Shown here: positions 35,501 to 43,082 of the stretch, piece after piece
Layout of the letters: every line of letters begins with the position of its first letter
Position numbering within the stretch: position 1 is the stretch's first letter
Made by a program: the position numbers and the translations under genes
NCBI GenBank assembly: GCA_019745415.1
Contig: JAIETF010000036.1
Span: forward strand, 1 to 48,141
Direction of reading: 5' to 3'
Length of the DNA stretch: 48,141 nt
DNA from: Candidatus Obscuribacterales bacterium
Lineage (GTDB): Bacteria > Cyanobacteriota > Vampirovibrionia > Obscuribacterales > Obscuribacteraceae
The notes under the pieces: model-generated
What the model saw: only the letters and a program-made list of their open reading frames with translations
Told to the model about the DNA's origin: nothing
Databases searched by the model: none

Positions 35501-35804
35501 TCGGAGTTCCCTTACGCAGATAGACCTTGATGATCGACATACCCGAAAGGCTGTTCGATTCCATGCGGTCTATGCCGTTAATCGTTGAGGTCAAGGCTCT
35601 TTCAGTGACTGTTGTCACTAAGTTCTCCATATAATAGGGAGACATGCCCTGATAGGTCCAAACGCAGCTCACTATTGGAGAGCTGATCACTGGAAAAATG
35701 TCGATAGACATTTTTGCAAGCGAAATTACGCCGAACAAAAAGATAGTGATTGCCAGCACCACGAAGGTGTGACCTTTTCGTAATGCCAGTTCAACTATCC
35801 ACAC
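32538..35804 (-). CDS. RND efflux pump inner-membrane subunit, first copy
   Basis: A 1088-residue AcrB-like pump, paralogous to the next gene. The start is GTG 35804, with WIVELAL directly after it as in the second copy. TM4 carries D406-D407; the AcrB K940 position is Ala981 (GVASANSIL). Compared with the second copy it has an extra stretch in the second periplasmic loop (after TQITGDTKG) and an extra segment before TM11 (QLEELDETKGMQERAFKAAL). It starts 20 bp after the stop of the glycine-rich gene, so both are probably in one transcript. The substrate cannot be told from sequence; the group exports amphiphilic compounds. Confidence 0.93.
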   Translation of the reverse strand: MWIVELALRKGHTFVVLAITIFLFGVISLAKMSIDIFPVISSPIVSCVWTYQGMSPYYMENLVTTVTERALTSTINGIDRMESNSLSGMSIIKVYLRKGTPIGEAVAMVSSVGAAILRQLPRGISAPFVTRSSATDVPVMQLAIHSDTIAEEKLFDIANNLFRTQLATVQGAITPFPYGGKYRQVTIDLDPAALRAQALSAYDVMTAVNDQSVVAPTGTFKSGPYEYTVVLNNIPNRIALLNNIPVKTALTKAQTEAVVFLKDVATVHDGYQPQLNIVNLNGKRAVLFNILKSGDASTLKVVQGVKEVLPRLKSMVPKECQIEVITDQSRFVRECVSEVVREALTAALLTAVMMLALLGSWRSTLIVATSIPLAILAAIIGLNITGQTINSMTLGGLALAVGMLVDDATVEVENVHRNMAMGKDIETAILDGARQVALPALVSTLSICIVFVPLFFLTEPSRSLFVPLGLSVTFAMLASYGLSRTVVPLMSKTLLAKESHHSSESETDKKQNIFSSIFQFIDGIFEAVRVFYSGLLQKVLSHPLLSVAGFLSLYAALLSLLPLIGQDYFPEIDGGQLRMHVACHAGTRVEITESIFKKVEAAVKEVIPSDEIASISDNIGLPCSGINYAYSDSQTASEADGEILVSLKEERRHDTAFYQKIVRKMMRERFPDLVFYFQPGDIVTQILNAGLPAPIDIKVIGYNKNNYALAKELKRKVEKVKGAVDTSLHQITDGPHLKWSVNRTFAQEAGITQADVSNSFNINTSSSFQTNPNFWVNPKNGISYNLAVQTPQRELSTINQIGLTQITGDTKGINPSVTGDPQPDSGLTQGDSLKRGQLLMNLATFQRESTPLVINHINVQPVYDIYAACQDRDLGGVSSDIQKIIDGVKKNLPRGCKVIMMGQVLSMNLAFLALIGGLVFALVLVYLLLVINFQSWSDPIIILMAIPGALSGIVLSLFLTQTTFSIPALMGTIMTMGVASANSILMVTFARSQLEELDETKGMQERAFKAALNAGFERFRPVIMTASAMIIGMIPMAIGGGEGGSQNAPIGRAVIGGLSIATISTLFFVPLIFYLLRRKTGRTKYVDS

Positions 35805-35824
35805 AGATTATTCACACAATTGCT

Positions 35825-37279
35825 CTACATAGTGGCTTGCGGTTGAGGCAGTCTTATCAAGGCCATGGTCTGAGTGTTGGTCGGACCATAGTGCACCAAA
35901 ATCTGACTGTCTTGTTTGGTTAAATCAGGCAGCATCGAATCAAAAACAGTTTGGGTGTTCTGTCCGATTGTGAAAGAGATGCGCTGTGTTTTCTTATCTA
36001 AGGCTCCGAAGACCTGAGAAGTTTCATTAGTCAATTGGTTTAGATAATTACCGCGCACTATGCCGTCTTTATTAATGGCCAATTGTAAAAGCATGTTAGA
36101 GCTGGTCTGTCCTGGTTCGGCTAGACCGAAGACACCGAGGGGCTGCCATTCGCCATCCGCTTTGGTAGCTTGGGCGCTGGCGGTTTGATTGTCACCGCCA
36201 TCGGTGCTCTGCAAAGGAGCGCTGCTAAAAACGTTATTGCTGCCGGTACCATTTTGCAGGGCGTCGCTGTAACCCTGACTGTAGGCTTGGCTAGCTAATT
36301 GCTGAGCTTGTTGATAGTATTGACTGGCTGAGCCCACCGCTTGGCCATTGCTATAGACAGTGTCGCCTTGGTAGGTGATATTGGTTACGCTCGGCTGATT
36401 TTTATCGTCCATGGCCATTGCCATCATGCCCATACCGAGGAATGAACTGAGACCGGTGAGTCCGACACAGGTCCAAGCTGCTGCCGAAGACCAACCAGGA
36501 CAGTACCAACCGCCCGGATAGCCCCAATTGCCATGCGCCCAGTTTGAATAGGCATAGCCATGCGCCCAACCGTTAGCATATGAGTGTCCGCCCCAACCGC
36601 CGTATCCGCCATAGCCATTGATATTGCGATTGACATTGACGTTGTTATAGTTGTTGTAATTGTTGCGCGTATCGTTATTGAAGCTGTTGCGAACCTTGTT
36701 GCCTTGATTATTCAAGTCGTTGTTATTGATTTTGGAGGGCGTATTGGGGCGATTTCCTGCTCCAGCCAAACCACCCATGCCGCCGTCGGTAGGTAGATGA
36801 CCTTGAAAGGGTTGTTTGCCTGAAATACCTGAGTTGCCGCCGAAATCGCGACCACCGCCACCGAAGCCGCCACCGCCGAAGTCACGACCGCCGCCACCGA
36901 AGCCGCCACCGCCGAAGTCACGACCACCGCCGCCAAAGCCGCCGCCGCCGAAGTCACGACCACCGCCACCGAAGCCGCCGCCGCCGAAGTCACGACCACC
37001 GCCACCGAAGCCGCCACCGCCGAAATCACGACCGCCGCCGCCAAAGCCGCCACCGCCGAAATCACGACCACCGCCACCGAAGCCGCCACCGCCGAAACTA
37101 CGACCACCGCCGCCGAAGCCACCGCCGCCGAAACTACGACCACCACCGCCGAAGCCTCCGCCGCCAAAACCACCACGGGCAAAGGCTGGACTGATTAATA
37201 ATGATGAAAGGCTCAAGGCTGCTATCAATTTAATAAAGCCGGCTTGTCTTGAGGTCTTCATTGTCCTTACTGTCTTCAC
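35825..37279 (-). CDS. Exported glycine-rich repeat protein of the pump operon
   Basis: A 484-residue protein with a signal peptide (to about residue 35, ending PAFA). Nine tandem 12-residue repeats GGGGFGGGGR(S/D)F follow, then an Asn-rich stretch (about 180-225) and a Gly/Tyr/Trp-rich part. Next is a hydrophobic helix (about 270-290), the motif TNITYQGDTVYSNGQAVGSA, a Gln/Ala helix, and a C-terminal beta-rich domain. The YxGDTVYxNG motif occurs in large glycine-rich or 'mu-protocadherin-like' membrane proteins of several environmental phyla, whose function is not known. The start is GTG 37279 or ATG 37261. It is followed after 20 bp by the first RND gene, so a role at the envelope alongside the pump is likely. 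Confidence 0.82.
   Translation of the reverse strand: MKTVRTMKTSRQAGFIKLIAALSLSSLLISPAFARGGFGGGGFGGGGRSFGGGGFGGGGRSFGGGGFGGGGRDFGGGGFGGGGRDFGGGGFGGGGRDFGGGGFGGGGRDFGGGGFGGGGRDFGGGGFGGGGRDFGGGGFGGGGRDFGGNSGISGKQPFQGHLPTDGGMGGLAGAGNRPNTPSKINNNDLNNQGNKVRNSFNNDTRNNYNNYNNVNVNRNINGYGGYGGWGGHSYANGWAHGYAYSNWAHGNWGYPGGWYCPGWSSAAAWTCVGLTGLSSFLGMGMMAMAMDDKNQPSVTNITYQGDTVYSNGQAVGSASQYYQQAQQLASQAYSQGYSDALQNGTGSNNVFSSAPLQSTDGGDNQTASAQATKADGEWQPLGVFGLAEPGQTSSNMLLQLAINKDGIVRGNYLNQLTNETSQVFGALDKKTQRISFTIGQNTQTVFDSMLPDLTKQDSQILVHYGPTNTQTMALIRLPQPQATM
36839..37165 (-). repeat. 36-bp coding minisatellite, nine units
   Basis: Nine consecutive 36-bp units encode the 12-residue glycine-rich repeat of the exported protein. 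Units differ mainly in GGT/GGC third positions and in Ser (first two units from the N-terminus) against Asp (the next seven). Purely coding and in frame; it is not a CRISPR array because there are no unique spacers. Confidence 0.88.
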
Positions 37280-37371
37280 GTTTCTGTACCTTATTTTTTA
37301 GTTCGCCCTAGAGCGCTTTTCGAGGCATTTTCTTCAGGCTTTTATGGAGCCGATTGGTCTTTTGCTGTCAA

Positions 37372-38415
37372 TTACTTGCTCAATTTTTCCAATTTTAAGG
37401 CAGCTGTATCGCTCAACGAATCACCATTAATAGTGCGGTTAATTGACTGCCAAGTAAATGTATCCTTATCGACCATGGTGATTACATTTGTACAGGTGGT
37501 CTGATTACCTTCCCGATCTACTCCGCATGAGTCTATGAGCCATTTATTTCCTTCTTTAATCCAGCGGGCTTGACCGTAACCCCCTGAAGCATCGAAACTC
37601 CACGAAATAGGGGCTTGGTTGATCGGGTCGAAACCTATAACCTGGCGGCTTTCCGGTTCGGAACTATTGCCGTGTTTGATCAGATAGAGGCAGGATATAA
37701 AGTTCTTGCCGTGAGCCCAGTCTACTTTCAAGTCTAGGCGTCCGTTTTCATTTTCGACCTTCCAGTTGCCTATCAGCCAGTTGAAGGCATCAAGAGGATT
37801 GTCTTGGGTGCTTAAATCATTTCTATAGGGGCTTTCGCTTGCACTCTTGATCGACCAGCGACCGCCTTCCTTGACCACCGCCATACTGAATCTTGATTCG
37901 ATGCTGTCGGCTGTGGGAGCATTGCTGCGGTGCACCAGTCCCTCAATGAGTACGGCGCCATCATTCAATTCTTTTACTCTTTGCACATTGAAGGTGATAC
38001 TGGGTCTGCCTTCTTTGGCAAAGACATCTTGAAAGCGCTTCTGAATTTCTTTGCGGTTCTTGAAGGCAAGACCATCCATATTGACAAAGCTACCGTCTTC
38101 CGACCAAGCCGCTGCGGCCTTCTCCGCGTCGCCGCGGCTTAAGGCTTCTTTCAGTGCTAGGAGCGCCGCCTTGACTTCAACAAGGTTGTTATCGATCTTG
38201 AGAATGGTGTCTGTCTTTACCGTTTTTTTGGATGTTCTCTTTGCGGATTTTTGGCTAGAAGATTTTTGGGCGACAAGTTTGGTCACCTTGGAATCGATCG
38301 GCGCACTTTGGTTGTCAGCGGCTGCCGCAGAAAAAACTGGTGTGCCAGCGCATGCCAATGCCAGCATCGACGCTGTTAGATATGTAAAGCTCTTGTGAAC
38401 CGAGAAATGCAGCAT
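37372..38415 (-). CDS. Exported NTF2/SnoaL-like (DUF4440-type) protein
   Basis: ATG 38415 has AGGGA just upstream and gives 347 residues; a longer frame from 38460 adds an unlikely 15. A signal peptide (to about residue 33) and a Ser/Lys linker precede an NTF2-like domain (about 75-200). Its hallmarks are LLALKEALSRGDAEKAAAAWSEDG, SRFSMAVVKEGGRWSIKSA and a final ESPY. A second domain of about 130 residues (FNWLIGNWKVE ... WSFDASGGYGQARW) looks like a beta-barrel of the DUF1579/calycin sort. Such proteins bind small molecules or have lost enzyme function. It lies 92 bp upstream of the glycine-rich gene on the same strand and may be the first gene of the efflux transcript. Confidence 0.8.
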   Translation of the reverse strand: MLHFSVHKSFTYLTASMLALACAGTPVFSAAAADNQSAPIDSKVTKLVAQKSSSQKSAKRTSKKTVKTDTILKIDNNLVEVKAALLALKEALSRGDAEKAAAAWSEDGSFVNMDGLAFKNRKEIQKRFQDVFAKEGRPSITFNVQRVKELNDGAVLIEGLVHRSNAPTADSIESRFSMAVVKEGGRWSIKSASESPYRNDLSTQDNPLDAFNWLIGNWKVENENGRLDLKVDWAHGKNFISCLYLIKHGNSSEPESRQVIGFDPINQAPISWSFDASGGYGQARWIKEGNKWLIDSCGVDREGNQTTCTNVITMVDKDTFTWQSINRTINGDSLSDTAALKLEKLSK

Positions 38416-38718
38416 AGCCCTTCCCTGAATAGACTGTATTAAGGTGACATAGTTTAGCATTTTCAGACGGCATTTTGACTTTGGCGGTCGCTCACCTTGG
38501 CGGTCGGTGCCTTAGGCCAAGCTTGCTAATTGCACTGTCTGTGGTGGCGATTCAAGCGAGCTTAGGGCGCTTAAACTAGCTTCTGAAGCTAAACTAATCT
38601 GAAAGACGGTTCTTCTGGCAAATTATTTACCTTTATCTCTTTGCAGCCGGGCAGACAAGGCGCATTGGTTGCGCTATTGTTTAAGCGGTAAGCATCTTTA
38701 GTTGCAAACAGTTGCAAA
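38416..38718. other. Intergenic region between the pump operon and the divergent TolC-type gene
   Basis: 303 bp, no gene seen. It should hold the promoters for both directions and hence the control point of the efflux locus. There are direct repeats of GGCGGTC (around 38481 and 38496) and of GTTGCAAA just before the TolC start (38701 and 38711). I do not see a convincing promoter pair or a known operator. Confidence 0.4.
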
Positions 38719-40533
38719 TTGACCTCTTCTTCGATCTACTTTTCTAGACTCAACAAGCGCTGCTCCTCAAAGGCCGGTGCCGTTCTTTTCGCCTGCTCCT
38801 TCGCTCTTTGCAGTTGCTACACATATCTAGTTTGCCTTGCTTCTCCCGCCTGGGCCGGCGATCCGGTAATGTCTAAGCCCGATGGTCCAAAGCCTCCAGG
38901 TATGTCCGATTTATTACAACAAGAGATGCCTCGTTTGCGTGGACTGCCTGCAGCCAATCCGGAGGGACGCACCTCTCTCGATGATTTGACCAGGGAGGTG
39001 AGCAAATCTTCCGGCAGTATCTTTATTGATGCTGAAAATGTCATGGTCAAGCCTCCCTTGCTCAAGTCTCTAATTAGCTTGACCCAGACTGACAACCCTT
39101 ATGAATTAGATGCTGCTTCGTCTCGCGAGATCAATCTGCGTTCTGTTTTGCAGCAGGCTTTGGTGCAGAACCTACCGATCAAGATTTTCCAAGCCCAGGC
39201 TGAGAAAGAAAAGTGGGTCTATTACGGCGCCCTCAGTGGTTTTCTGCCTTCCTTGACTAATACACTTAGTTATCAGGGCATCAAGGGTAACTATGTTTCG
39301 CCGGCGGGTTTAGCCATCCCCATCGCTAATCCTTTTTTCAGCACCTCTTCTGGTTTCAATCAGTATTTGTTTAAGGGCGGCGGTATCATCTATACTGCTT
39401 TGCAAGACAAGCATAGATACAGAGCATCGCGAGCGCAGCTGAAAGGCACCGTAAATGATGTCTTGCTTGATACCGCCGATGATTACTACAACTTGGTGCG
39501 AGCCGACGTTCTTTTGCAAATCCGCATCAAAGCAGTCGAGGTATCTCGAGCTTTGCTTTTGGTCAATCAAGATTTATTTGAGAACGGAGTCAACACACAG
39601 TTAGATGTTCTGCAGGCTAAATATCAGTTGGCTAGCGATCGCCAGCATTTGATCAAACAGCAGGTAGAAAGACGTAAGCATGCCATCAGGCTTGCCGCCA
39701 TACTTAATGCTGATACTGGTGTAGATCTTTCTGTTGGTTCGCGCACAGTTTCAAAACAAAGGCTGATAGATGCTTCTCTCAAACCTGGAGATTTGCTGCG
39801 CATCGCTATCGAGCGCCGACCAGAGTTGAAGAAGTATGATGAACTGCGCATGGCCGCCAAAGATGCCGTCAAGGTGGCTCGCTCCACTCTGCTGCCTTCC
39901 GTAGCGGTAAGCGGCAATGTCATTGGTACTGGTTCTAGGGCTGTCAATTCACCTCTCACTGGTTCCAATCAACAGACCACACTTTCTTCAAATGGTCTGA
40001 GTGTCGGTGCGGTCTCATCTGCTGCCGGTCTACCGCTTGCCGCACCTAGTTCATCGAGCGGCAATCCCAGCTATACAACTCGGGCGCTATTTACTATTGG
40101 TGTCGGTGTGCAATGGAATCTAGGTGGCTTGGGACTGCAGGAAGTTTCGCAACTACGTGCTTCTCAGTATATGGCTAGACAGGCCCAGCTTGATTTTTTG
40201 CGAGAATTGGAGCGCATTACTAAAGAGGTGCGCGATGCCTATCTCTCTACTATTTCAGCTGAGAATCTGATTAAAGAAACAACCGATGCAGTGCAATATG
40301 CCGAAGAGGGTCTGAGGCTGGCCGAGGTGCGCTTCAAAGAAGGGGTGGGCACCTATATAGACGTCATCAACGCTCAGCACGACTATACTAATGCTCTGAT
40401 TGATAAAGCTAACGCCTTAATCGATTTCAACCAATCCCAGGTGCGTTTGGTGCATGCTGTCGGCTCTCCGACCGTTGATACCCTCACCGCCTCTAGACCG
40501 CTTAGAGAGATTGATCTGCCGGTCAAGAAATAG
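38719..40533 (+). CDS. TolC-type outer-membrane efflux channel
   Basis: A 604-residue outer-membrane factor. The only plausible start is TTG 38719 (in-frame TAA at 38689-38691, no good ribosome-binding site). An N-terminal signal region of about 46 residues ends in SPAWAGDP. The body has two long coiled-coil hairpins of the OEP family, with the repeated patterns LVQNLPIKIFQAQAEKEKW, DLFENGVNTQLDVLQAKYQLA and the matching FKEGVGTYIDVINAQHDYTNALI in the second half. An extra Ser/Gly-rich insertion (about 410-450) is unusual. It is divergent from the RND operon and probably supplies its exit duct, completing a tripartite pump. Confidence 0.92.
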   Translation: MTSSSIYFSRLNKRCSSKAGAVLFACSFALCSCYTYLVCLASPAWAGDPVMSKPDGPKPPGMSDLLQQEMPRLRGLPAANPEGRTSLDDLTREVSKSSGSIFIDAENVMVKPPLLKSLISLTQTDNPYELDAASSREINLRSVLQQALVQNLPIKIFQAQAEKEKWVYYGALSGFLPSLTNTLSYQGIKGNYVSPAGLAIPIANPFFSTSSGFNQYLFKGGGIIYTALQDKHRYRASRAQLKGTVNDVLLDTADDYYNLVRADVLLQIRIKAVEVSRALLLVNQDLFENGVNTQLDVLQAKYQLASDRQHLIKQQVERRKHAIRLAAILNADTGVDLSVGSRTVSKQRLIDASLKPGDLLRIAIERRPELKKYDELRMAAKDAVKVARSTLLPSVAVSGNVIGTGSRAVNSPLTGSNQQTTLSSNGLSVGAVSSAAGLPLAAPSSSSGNPSYTTRALFTIGVGVQWNLGGLGLQEVSQLRASQYMARQAQLDFLRELERITKEVRDAYLSTISAENLIKETTDAVQYAEEGLRLAEVRFKEGVGTYIDVINAQHDYTNALIDKANALIDFNQSQVRLVHAVGSPTVDTLTASRPLREIDLPVKK

Positions 40534-40544
40534 CAATCACTTTG

Positions 40545-40943
40545 CTAGCTGGGCATCGAGTTGAGAATCTCCAGGAAGACAAAAGCAAAGGTGATGCCCA
40601 TAAGGAAGGTGGCCATGAGAATATGCCAGATCAGGGCTGCCTGTCTTTCCGTCAGAGTGCGCATTATACCTATGCGCGCTAGAACATAGAACAATACCGA
40701 GCATAGAGCCAAAAGCGAGACCAGTAAGCGCGCCCATGAGGCACAGAGTGAGGCTGCCAGCAATGCCACGCAAGTGACCGGTACCAAGAGTATGGAAAGA
40801 TAGTCGCTGGAGCGGACTCTCCCGCCTTGGTTCTTGACCGACTGGCGGACATGCTTGAGCGCTTCCAGAACGTTGTCTATAAAGCCCAGGCGCGGCACAC
40901 TCTTTGGGGTTTGAACCGCTTCAGAGCTGTTTTCTTCGGGCAT
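40545..40943 (-). CDS. Small membrane protein, unknown function
   Basis: Not recognised. ATG 40943 with GGAG 7 nt upstream gives 132 residues; a longer frame from 40991 is unlikely. The first 45 residues are cytoplasmic and polar. Three TM helices follow (about 50-68, 70-88 and 106-127), with a short Arg-rich loop in between. It ends 11 bp from the convergent TolC gene. It is compact and hydrophobic with no conserved polar residues in the helices that would hint at transport. Confidence 0.65.
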   Translation of the reverse strand: MPEENSSEAVQTPKSVPRLGFIDNVLEALKHVRQSVKNQGGRVRSSDYLSILLVPVTCVALLAASLCASWARLLVSLLALCSVLFYVLARIGIMRTLTERQAALIWHILMATFLMGITFAFVFLEILNSMPS

Positions 40944-41127
40944 GCTTCTGCTCCAATAGATAAGAGAAGGTGATGGATTTATAGTACCCAATTGGCCGTC
41001 TGGCTAACAGTGAGCTAGCAGTGACGAGTATGACCGATGCTAGTGCTAGCTTCAGCGCTGGTTCTAGAATCAGCCTTGGCTTGTTTTGTCTTTCTTTGTC
41101 TCTCTTATTTTGGCAGCGGCTGATAAA

Positions 41128-42003
41128 TCAGACTTCGCTCGATGGGCAGAAAGATTGCAGCGGGCATTCTCCGCATGCAGGCTTCCGGGCATAACACAGT
41201 CGCCGGCCGTGCCAGATTATCGTTATCGATAATTTGGACCAATCTTGCCCGGGGAAAAGTTTTTGCAGATCGGTTTCTATTTTGAGAGGATCTTCTTCCC
41301 TAGTGAAGCCAAAGCGTTTCGACAATCTTTGCACATGAGTATCCACACTCCAGCCAGGTATATTGTGCAGAACACCTAAAACAACATTGGCAGTTTTGCG
41401 ACCAACTCCGGGTAGGATTGTCAGTTCTTCTACTGATTGAGGCACTTTGCCACCGTACTTAGTGATAAGCATACGGGCGCAGTTTTGAATATTGTTGGCT
41501 TTGGCATTGTAATAGCCTGTAGGTTTGATGATTGCTTTGATTTCTTCCAGGTCGGCTTCGGCTAGTGCTCTTGCGTCTGGAAAGCGGGCATAGAGTTTCT
41601 CTGTCACTCTATTGACCTGCTGGTCGGTGCACTGGGCTGAAAGAATTACGGCGATAAGTAATTGAAAATCGCTGGCAAAAACAAGTTCGCAAGCCGAATC
41701 AGGATAAAGAGAGAGAAGGGCATCCATGATCTGCTTAGCCTGAGAGCGACTAGCTTTGGCAACCGCAGCCGCAGGTTTAGCAGATGCGCTGGAGTTACCG
41801 GATTTTTTAGTTTTCTGTCCAGCTTGGCTTTTGCTCGTGGGCGCTTGTCTGATTAGGCTCTTGGTTTTGCCGGCGCTCGGGATTTTCTTCGCCTCTGTTT
41901 TTGTTTTTTTCGACTCAGTCTTTGTCTTTTTTGCCTCAGTCTTTGGTCTTTTCGACTCTGTCTGACTTTGCTTGCTCTTGCTTGCAGTCTGCTTTTTGTT
42001 CAT
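41128..42003 (-). CDS. nth: Endonuclease III, with long Lys-rich N-terminal extension
   Basis: DNA glycosylase/AP lyase that removes oxidised pyrimidines. It shows the helix-hairpin-helix LPGVGRKTANVVLG with the catalytic Lys, the catalytic Asp in VDTHVQRL, and the C-terminal [4Fe-4S] cluster pattern C-x6-C-x2-C-x5-C (CYARKPACGECPLQSFC). The conserved domain covers the last 200 or so residues. It is preceded by about 90 residues of Lys/Thr/Ser/Glu low complexity with repeated KKTKTE units, which the E. coli enzyme (211 residues) lacks. ATG 42003 is preferred over TTG 42030. It is the last gene of the CNNM - ksgA - ispE - nth group. Confidence 0.94.
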   Translation of the reverse strand: MNKKQTASKSKQSQTESKRPKTEAKKTKTESKKTKTEAKKIPSAGKTKSLIRQAPTSKSQAGQKTKKSGNSSASAKPAAAVAKASRSQAKQIMDALLSLYPDSACELVFASDFQLLIAVILSAQCTDQQVNRVTEKLYARFPDARALAEADLEEIKAIIKPTGYYNAKANNIQNCARMLITKYGGKVPQSVEELTILPGVGRKTANVVLGVLHNIPGWSVDTHVQRLSKRFGFTREEDPLKIETDLQKLFPGQDWSKLSITIIWHGRRLCYARKPACGECPLQSFCPSSEV

Positions 42004-42026
42004 AGTCTCTTTCTCATAACCGGCTT

Positions 42027-43082
42027 TCAAGGACCATCTAATATGCCATCATCCAAAATCCTAACTCCGTGGTCTAGGGTTTGCACCACAAAAAGGTCAA
42101 CCGGATCAGATTTTGCTGCGCAAGAAATAGTGGTTTCTTTCAAGACGCTTTCTTCAAATGCTTCTTTCAAATGCAAGGCATGTTCGCCGTCTTGAGCTAT
42201 TGCATAGATAGTGGGTCCCGAGCCGGTCATATGACAAACCCGCGCGCCAAGGTCCATGAAACGTTGCTTGATTCCTTTCAGTTCGCGATAGTCCGGAAAG
42301 ATTGCCTGTTCGAAGTCGTTTCCGAAGGCAGTGATTGCTTTTTCTTGCTCTCCGGCAAGCAGATTTTGACAAGCAAAATTGGTGGCATCATCTGTAATGC
42401 CGCGATCTTTCAACTTCTCAGATAGGGAAAACTTATCTTCAAATTGGTCATATTTCTTAAAAGCCCAAGGGGTCGCTATATGCAAATGGCGAGGTTTCGC
42501 CAAAACCATATGTAGTGGCAGGGCTTGATTGTCGGAAGGCAAATGCAAGGCTTGTAAAATCTCGCCGCGTCCTTCCGCCCTTGCGGTTCCTCCCAAAAAC
42601 GAGAAAGGAACATCGACCCCTAGCTTAGCGCCCATGCTCAGCAATTCTTCTTGACTAAATGGTGAGATTTTTTGTGACTTTTCTAAGTTTGCCCGCTCTG
42701 TAAAGTAGGTGTTTAGCGCCAAGAGTGCCGCCGCTGCATTGCCTGAACCACCGGCCATGCCTGCTCCGATGGGGATGTTTTTCTCTATTTCCACCCGCAG
42801 TTTTAGGGGCATAGGATTTTCCATGGAGGAGAGATAGAGTCTTATTGCCTTAGCAATCAGATTATCCGGACTGAGTGGAAATTCGGTTGTATACTTGCCC
42901 TTCGTTGCCTTAAGTTCGATATCGGGAGACTCGTTTTCTTCTATATCGAAAGTAAGTAAATCAGCCAAGCTTATGCTCTGCATAAGCGAACTGACCCGGT
43001 GATAACCATCTTCGAAAAGTCCCTTTAGTTCGAAGGTGAGATTGATCTTGGCCGGGGCGATGACTTTTATCTTAGAGATCAT
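42027..43082 (-). CDS. ispE: 4-diphosphocytidyl-2-C-methyl-D-erythritol kinase
   Basis: GHMP-family kinase of the non-mevalonate (MEP) isoprenoid pathway; it phosphorylates CDP-ME on the 2-hydroxyl. It shows the family start APAKINLTFELKG (catalytic Lys), the glycine loop PIGAGMAGGSGNAAAA, the catalytic Asp in GVDVPFSFLGG, and motif III MTGSGPTIYA. At 351 residues it is longer than usual (about 280-300), with additions in the middle and at the C-terminus. The glycine loop reads GGSGNAA instead of the common GGSS(D/N)AA. Its ATG overlaps the ksgA stop by 4 bp. Confidence 0.94.
   Translation of the reverse strand: MISKIKVIAPAKINLTFELKGLFEDGYHRVSSLMQSISLADLLTFDIEENESPDIELKATKGKYTTEFPLSPDNLIAKAIRLYLSSMENPMPLKLRVEIEKNIPIGAGMAGGSGNAAAALLALNTYFTERANLEKSQKISPFSQEELLSMGAKLGVDVPFSFLGGTARAEGRGEILQALHLPSDNQALPLHMVLAKPRHLHIATPWAFKKYDQFEDKFSLSEKLKDRGITDDATNFACQNLLAGEQEKAITAFGNDFEQAIFPDYRELKGIKQRFMDLGARVCHMTGSGPTIYAIAQDGEHALHLKEAFEESVLKETTISCAAKSDPVDLFVVQTLDHGVRILDDGILDGP

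Noticed and set aside
36839..37165. Regular repeats that might be a CRISPR array
   Set aside because: 36-bp units are contiguous with no spacers and encode protein in frame.
36816..37301. Long plus-strand frame rich in Pro/Lys/Arg (PPPPKS repeats)
   Set aside because: It is the mirror of the glycine-rich repeat on the minus strand; no ribosome-binding site, and the minus frame has a signal peptide and operon context.
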